NCBI RefSeq assembly: GCF_018812025.1
Contig: NC_063045.1
Span: forward strand, 60,743,839-60,807,838
Direction of reading: 5' to 3'
DNA: 64,000 nt
Source of the DNA: Megalobrama amblycephala
Taxonomy: Eukaryota > Chordata > Actinopteri > Cypriniformes > Xenocyprididae
Shown here in pieces: positions 58,634-64,000 of this stretch (its first letter is position 1; every line of letters starts with the position of its first letter). Under the pieces are notes generated by a model. It did not search any database and had not been told where the DNA came from. It worked only from the letters and a program-made list of their open reading frames with translations. The translations under genes and the position numbers were made by a program.

Positions 58634-60070
58634 TAGGAAATGGCTCATATATTCCTAAACCGTTAGGCATAGGCTCAAGGATCTTATATCATTGGAATCC
58701 TTGGCTCAAAACGGACAAGAATGAAATTTCTGGCGAAATTTTCAGGTATTTTCAAATTTTTGAAAAACTGACTTTTTTGGTTTCTAGACCCGAACGGAAC
58801 CAAATCAGTGCAGTGAGATTCTGATTGTCAATAGTTATCAAAAAAAAAGTTGAAATTTCGATTAACGGTCCCTAAGGAAGTAAGTTGATTGTTGCCTGTG
58901 ATTTGTCGGCGAGACAAAATCAGGGCTAAAATCGTGCAGTCTGAACTCGGCTTAAGGGCCGGCCAAAATATTTGAAGTGGGCAGAGGCAACTGGCCACTT
59001 GGTGGCACTCTAACAGCAAAAAAAATTGAAAACAGCTATAACTACTTCACCAATCGATTTGAAAATTGGCACACTATCCCTGCGTTCCAATGTCCATACT
59101 ATCCATCCTAAATAGTATGTGAGATTAAAATAAGTGTGTCCCAAAGCATAGTATGTTGAAAAGAGTATGCCAAAAGTCCCCGGATGGTCTACTATTTCCA
59201 GTAGATTTTCAAAGTGTGAATCCGTGCACACTATAAAGGCTAATATTGCCCACAACCCACTGCGCATTGGACGAGGATTCAGCTCAGAACTACAAACACG
59301 AGTAAAAAGTGTTAAAAAACTACAAAACATGGCGGATACGCGCGATCGACGCTGAGAGGTTTGAGTGACTAATAATCAGTTTAACCTGATAGAAAATATA
59401 TATTTAATGTTATCCGTGTTATTTTTCATCTGCAAATACCAATGTGGACTTTTATAAAGATCCGATTGGCCATTAACTTTTAAATGCATCTTTATGCATT
59501 AATATGAGGAGAGTTCTCCACATGAAAGACTCGCGACTGCAGATCAACGTGCTGCATTTCTCTCCGATACGGTATGAAATGAACTAAATGAAATCTGGAG
59601 GATGTAAGATGATTGACAGGCCAGTTTACGGTGACAGGATGCGACAGAGAGAAAAGACGCGATTGTATGACGTGTTAGTATGTCCCAAAGCTTGTCTACT
59701 CTTTTGCTACACACTCAAAAGTAAGTACTTTTGGTTCACAGAAAGAGTACATACTTTTAGGGCGTAGTATAAGTAGGCGAATTGGAACGCAGCTAGTGTC
59801 TTTGTCCAAGGTGCCATGACTGTCTATGAGGACACTTACGTATCTCGAAAAACATGTCCGCCATCGGCCAATGAAGTTTGTCTATCTATCAGACAAGGTT
59901 AACAGAGGGCGATTGGAACGAAACTCGCTGGGCCTGCTTGACTCACAGCCCAAGAGGCCTGAGAGAAATTCACCCACGACATTTGTACCACATGGTAAAA
60001 CTCTTCATTGTGAGCAACTTTTCCTCTAGGACCGCTGCTGTCCATCGAATCATTCGTTAAATATTGGAGA
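58634..60070. repeat. Unclassified repeat-like sequence interrupted at 59080-59792
   Basis: Left part: CCTAAACCGTTAGGCATAGG, CCAAGGATTCC-type phrases and TTGAAAATTGGCACACTAT. Right part: GTGCCATGACTGTCTATGAGG. The composition suggests an old dispersed family, but no second copy is in the window. Short open frames here have no domain. Confidence 0.35.
59080..59792. mobile_element. DNA element with CTGCGTTCCAAT inverted ends
   Basis: CTGCGTTCCAATGTCCATACT on the left and TAGGCGAATTGGAACGCAG on the right are inverted over 12 bases. CTAAATAGTATGTGAG and GTGTCCCAAAGCATAGTATG on the left are echoed by TAGTATGTCCCAAAGC on the right. The 106-codon reverse frame lies inside and has no transposase motif. 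The target duplication is not clear. Confidence 0.7.
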
Positions 60071-61302
60071 TTATTTCAAAAACCAACTTTGGCAAACTAG
60101 TCCTAGGTTTCTGGCTCAACCTCGATAACTGCTAAAAAGCTTCATAAAGCACAAATTTCCTATGGTAAATTGCCTGTATTGGCTGTAAATGCTCTTTTAC
60201 ATCTATGATCCAAGTGGTTACATGCTTGCTAAATAAAACATAACACCTTTTTTACGCATTTGCTTAAAGGCCTTAAAGCGCTTGAACCCCGATCAATGCT
60301 GCTTAATTTATTATTGTGATCAAAGCTGATTTTTCTTCAGTGTCACATGATCCTTCAGAAATCATTCTAATATACTGATATTTTTATTAACAGTTGCAGC
60401 CCTATTGCATTAATCACAGTAAAGTCATTTTTGTGAAAGCCTTCAGAAAGTAAATGCTTAAAAGCTTCATGAAACACGAGGAAAGCAGGTCACGTCCACT
60501 TGAAATAAAGTGTAAACCAGCCACTTTTCCTGTCCTCCAGTATAAGGTCTGACCCATGGACTTCTCCTCCAGATGGTTAGTGTATAATAATAAACACTTT
60601 ATCGCCGTCTATCTCTCCCTCGGCTGTAAGTTTGGCTAAGACTAAGAGACGTAAAGGCTCTCTGGCCTGACATGTTTCAGTCCCAATTCACACTTCTGTC
60701 ATTTCACCGTTTAAAAGGTCATCTGGATTTTTCTTGCTCTTTTGAAATAAGAGTTTGGTGTTCTATGTAGACATACACAATATAAAACTGCACCATATTG
60801 TGACTCTAATGGTCAGAAAGAGGCTGAAAAACAGATGAACAAACTGTTTTTGGTGCAGCAAAAAACAACCTTTGACGTCAGAGTTCAGGACAGTCACGAG
60901 TGAAGGGCCTGGGACCGTGTGCATCTTCCCTTGAGATGGATGTAAATGCTAGTGGACAGTTTCCCCAAGTATGATAGACCTACTTGACAAATGGTCAGCG
61001 TTTATCATTGAGCCGCATTTATTTGAGAAGCCAATGTGATTGGCCAGGCTGAAATGAGGCTGGATTCAAACTAATCTATTTCCTGCCAACTTCAGACGAC
61101 GGGGGGAGGGAATTGAGTCCCGCATGTTGCTGACTGTGGTAGAAACGTCTCATTCTCTCACATCTTTTTCACAGGTGCAGTAGCGTAGCGTTCTCTGTGG
61201 TTTGAGATCTCAGCCGTGTCCTGCAATCGCTTTCACGTGCTTCATGTAACCATCTGTGAATGAACTGTACCTCCTTACACCTATAACAGTCCTGGCATCT
61301 TA
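60071..61302. other. No gene; AGTTTGG-family core fragment at 60305-60395
   Basis: A decayed core (GTGATCAAAGCTGATTTTTC, CAGTGTCACATGATCCTTC) marks one repeat fragment. The remainder shows no repeat partner or coding signal. Confidence 0.5.
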
Positions 61303-61860
61303 AAGAGCCCCTATTATGCTATTTAAAAGGCTCCTAATTTGTATTTAGGTCTCTTACAATAGAGCTACATCCATCCAAGGTCAAAAACACTTTCATTTTC
61401 TCATAATATGCATTGTAAGATCAGCTCTTTCTCACAGTGTCTGGAACGGTTCAATAAAGGATTTGGTCTCTCTAAATTCCTTTCCGAGAGCCTGCTCTGA
61501 TCTGATTGGTCAGACGGCCCTGTTGTGATTGGTTGACCGCTTAGAGCATGTGTTGGAAACCAAATGCTCATTAGCATATCTGAATTTCAGCTCCTCTGCA
61601 TTTGATACACAGTGATATGAACAGTAACGATGGCGTCGGTTTTACGGTATTTCCAGCCAGAGTCTCATCCTTTAGAAATGCAACAAAGTGAATTCGCAGA
61701 GCTGAAAACAGCATCTTCTTGACATTTTGACAACACAAACCAAACTTTCAGCTACAACTACAGAGTTTGATGGCGTGGCAAAGGAGTCGTTGTTCGCCGC
61801 CAGCCAATGAAGACCACTGTGCTACAAAACTACGTAGGTTTGTAACTTTAAATGTCATGC
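61303..61860 (+). repeat. Dispersed repeat with CCAAT boxes, related end to the GC-box repeats
   Basis: It begins TTAAAGAGCCCCTATTATGC, matching the terminal pattern of the GC-box repeats. It carries reversed CCAAT boxes CTGATTGGTCAG and GTGATTGGTTGACC and a forward CAGCCAATGAAG. No intact coding frame is present. Confidence 0.55.
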
Positions 61861-62682
61861 ACTTTGATCTTTAAAACTTTGCAGACCTTTTATTTTCACA
61901 AACCAGACAATAAGGTAATATAGTAGGTAGGGGTGTGCACAAATAGTCGAATATTCGACCTGTAATTAATATTCGAAAAATAAAAATACTATTCGAAATT
62001 TTACTATGTTGCTTTGCTGGCCGTAAATGCCGTGAATCCATGATAAATCCTAAGCACTAAAACTCGCAGCTATAACTAAATGCACCGGGTGGCGATGTGG
62101 AGCGTGTTTAACAAGTTTATTTTATTTGATCACATAATGTTGTCGTCTGCCTCGCGAAGTTTGGAATTACTGGATGAAAATGATACAAAAATGGAATTAC
62201 TTTTGATCAAATGAATTAATGAAACCGAGTTATCATAATATCACCACCATAATGAGAAAGCACATTAAAATCAAAGCACCAGTCGAATGAGGAAAGACAG
62301 CTGTCCCATCACTGCATTCACGACAGGTAAGCGCAGCTGTAACCCAAGTGATCCAAGAAGAACTGATCTGATAGCAAAATGATTTTGAGACATATGCTTC
62401 CTTTAAATTTCGTCGAGGGAGATATATTTACGAACAGAAAACACAAAGTGCTACTGTTAGAAACTTCGCTTAGCACACCGTTATGTATTATCGTTATCTT
62501 GTTTCTGCAATGTCTGTTGCGGCTCGTTTTCTCACCCGAGCATGTGGATATTATTGTTTTTCTCAACATGAACATGTGAAACAATATGAAAATGATAACC
62601 ATATACTGACTCGTTATGAACGTTTTGTACGATAACTGGTGCTGTCTGCTCTATTAGCGTTTTCCTTGTTCGCGCTGCTTGA

Positions 62683-62686
<4 letters not shown>

Positions 62687-62749
<63 letters not shown>
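62687..62749. repeat. (TA)n microsatellite
   Basis: An uninterrupted TA run of about 63 bp inside the hAT-like element. Confidence 0.98.
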
Positions 62750-62754
<5 letters not shown>

Positions 62755-63189
62755 AGCAATAATAACTGACATGATCCATGATTACATGATATTTTTAGTG
62801 ATATTTGTGAATTGTCTTTCTAAATGTTTCGTTAGCATGTTGCTAATGTACTGTTAAATGTGGTTAAAGTTACCATCGTTTCTTACTGTATTCACAGAGA
62901 CAAGAGCCGTCGCTATTTTCATTATTAAACACTTGCAGTCTGTATAATTCATAAACACAACTTCATTCTTTATAAATCTCTCCAACAGTGTAGCATTAGC
63001 CGTTAGCCACGGAGCACAGCCTCAAATTCATTCAGAATCAAATGTAAACAATATAACAGTATACAATACTCACATAATCCGACGCATGCATGCAGTATGC
63101 ATGACGAACACTTTGTAAAGATCCATTTTGAGGGTTATATTAGCTGTGTAAACTTTGTTTATGCACTGTATAAGGCAAGCGCGAGCTAC

Positions 63190-63387
63190 ATGGGCGTGGA
63201 GCACGAGAATTAAAGGGCCACACACCCTGAATCGGCTCATTTATAATGATGCCCCAAAATAGGCAGTTAAAAAAATGAATTAAAAAAAATCTATGGGGTA
63301 TTTTGAGCTGAAACTTCACAGACACATTCAGGGGACACCTTAGACTTATATTACATCTTTTTAAAAAAAGTTCTAGGGCACCTTTAA
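63190..63387 (-). repeat. Truncated GC-box-family repeat, minus orientation, nested
   Basis: TTTTGAGCTGAAACTTCACAG, CACATTC(A/T)GG and TTAGACTTATATTACATC match 28835-28922 and the complement of 54885-54990. The end is CTAGGGCACCTTTAAG. It lies inside the hAT-like element. Confidence 0.75.
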
Positions 63388-63551
63388 GATAAAATGTAAG
63401 CTTGTTGTGTATATTGCCTAATCGTAAGCTTGTTCAGAAATGGTTAACTTCTTAACATCATTTAAATAAACAAATATTCGAATATTCGTTTTTTACAAGC
63501 CCAAACATTCAAATACAATATTTTGGAAAAATGCCCATCCCTAATAGTAGG

Positions 63552-64000
63552 GTAACTTTAACAGATGCTGTGAAAGCTTGAGACATCTGTATCAGACATT
63601 TTTCACAGAGGAAGCTGAAACACTTCTGTGTTCATACATGATTTATATGAAACCCATTTGGCTCCAAACTGCCTGTCCTAGAACTCATCACATCAAATAA
63701 CCACAATTATGAGAACTGACCCATGGGCTGCATTTCAGAAACTAATGAGATGCCTACCAAGACACCATTTCTACAGAAAATGCTGCTTTTTATGTTTTAA
63801 AAAAACCCAACTAACAAAGAATGTCCCAACTAGCACAATTACATAAAAGCTTTCTGCAATATTCAAAAATTAATAATGTTTCTGAAGGTATTAGGTAAGT
63901 GGGTTGAATAAAGAGGTTGCAGTCTAGCTCTGTGATTCGCCACGCTTTACGTAATCACGATGGAAAGGTCACGCATGACGTAGGCAGAAGTACCGATCCA
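63552..64000. other. No gene recognised
   Basis: Window end, with no repeat partner and no coding signal. Confidence 0.45.

Larger units (their letters stand above)
61928..63543. mobile_element. 1.6-kb hAT-like element with ATTCGAATATTCG ends and 8-bp target duplication
   Basis: The left end TAGGGGTGTGCAC and the right end GGAAAAATGCCCATCCCTA belong to one inverted pair. ATAGTCGAATATTCG and AAATATTCGAATATTCG occur subterminally. The flanks ATAGTAGG at 61920-61927 and 63544-63551 are a perfect 8-bp duplication. A TA microsatellite (62687-62749) and a GC-box-family repeat (63190-63387) lie inside. No transposase was seen. Confidence 0.93.

Noticed and set aside
59010..59330. 106-codon minus-strand frame inside the CTGCGTTCCAAT element
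   Set aside because: No transposase motif, and the host element is under 720 bp, too short for an autonomous copy.

Overview
The window looks like non-coding genomic DNA from a teleost fish, most likely a cyprinid. The reasons are the AT-rich base composition, dense TA/CA microsatellites, a Tc1-type transposon with the IR/DR end layout common in fish, palindromic Angel-like MITEs (short non-autonomous transposons) with TTAA target sites, and many short dispersed repeats built on an AAAGTTTGGGGTCA-type end. There is no operon-like gene organisation, and almost no open frame in the window is a real gene.

The one convincing host coding segment is on the minus strand at 39169-39452. It is an alternative first coding exon of the cAMP phosphodiesterase gene pde4d, matching the unique N-terminus of the long isoform PDE4D5. 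It starts at an ATG, carries the family's SPRNSPRLLRRMLL and KQRRFTVAHT segments, and ends in a split codon followed directly by a GTAAGG splice donor. Since the gene runs right to left, positions 1-39168 are the intron leading to the shared PDE4D exons, which were not recognised here. The CG-richer block at 39453-39930 is the probable isoform promoter and 5' untranslated region. Sequence to the right is upstream, either intergenic or an intron of longer isoforms.

The rest is a transposon graveyard with layered insertions. By region: 1-3640 holds old repeats and a perfect hairpin; 3646-6300 is a 21-bp minisatellite; 6317-15525 holds MITEs, including an Angel-like palindrome and a palindromic GGGTAACACTTTA element; 16772-18341 is a dead Tc1 element; 19430-21005 is AT microsatellite; 22180-25234 is a nest of palindromic MITEs; 27778-35045 holds promoter-like repeats and a 1.44-kb hAT-like element (hAT is a transposon superfamily that makes 8-bp target duplications) inserted into an older repeat; 36780-37935 is another hAT-like element; 40317-44345 holds two more elements; 45600-46488 is a 126-bp AT satellite; 51025-52872 is a transposon whose arm has become a 22-bp minisatellite; 53595-60070 and 61303-63543 are further elements. 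Six insertions can be dated relative to their hosts because perfect 8-bp target duplications are visible: 22792-23933, 23141-23382, 33329-34768, 36780-37935, 56371-58625 and 61928-63543.

I found no CRISPR array, rRNA, tRNA or complete protein-coding gene, and nothing I would call a new biological system. The most useful points are the PDE4D5-type exon with an altered RACK1-contact segment, the in-window empty site for a hAT insertion, and the two minisatellites. Several unique CG-rich blocks are listed as possible regulatory DNA at low confidence, because conservation cannot be judged from one sequence.
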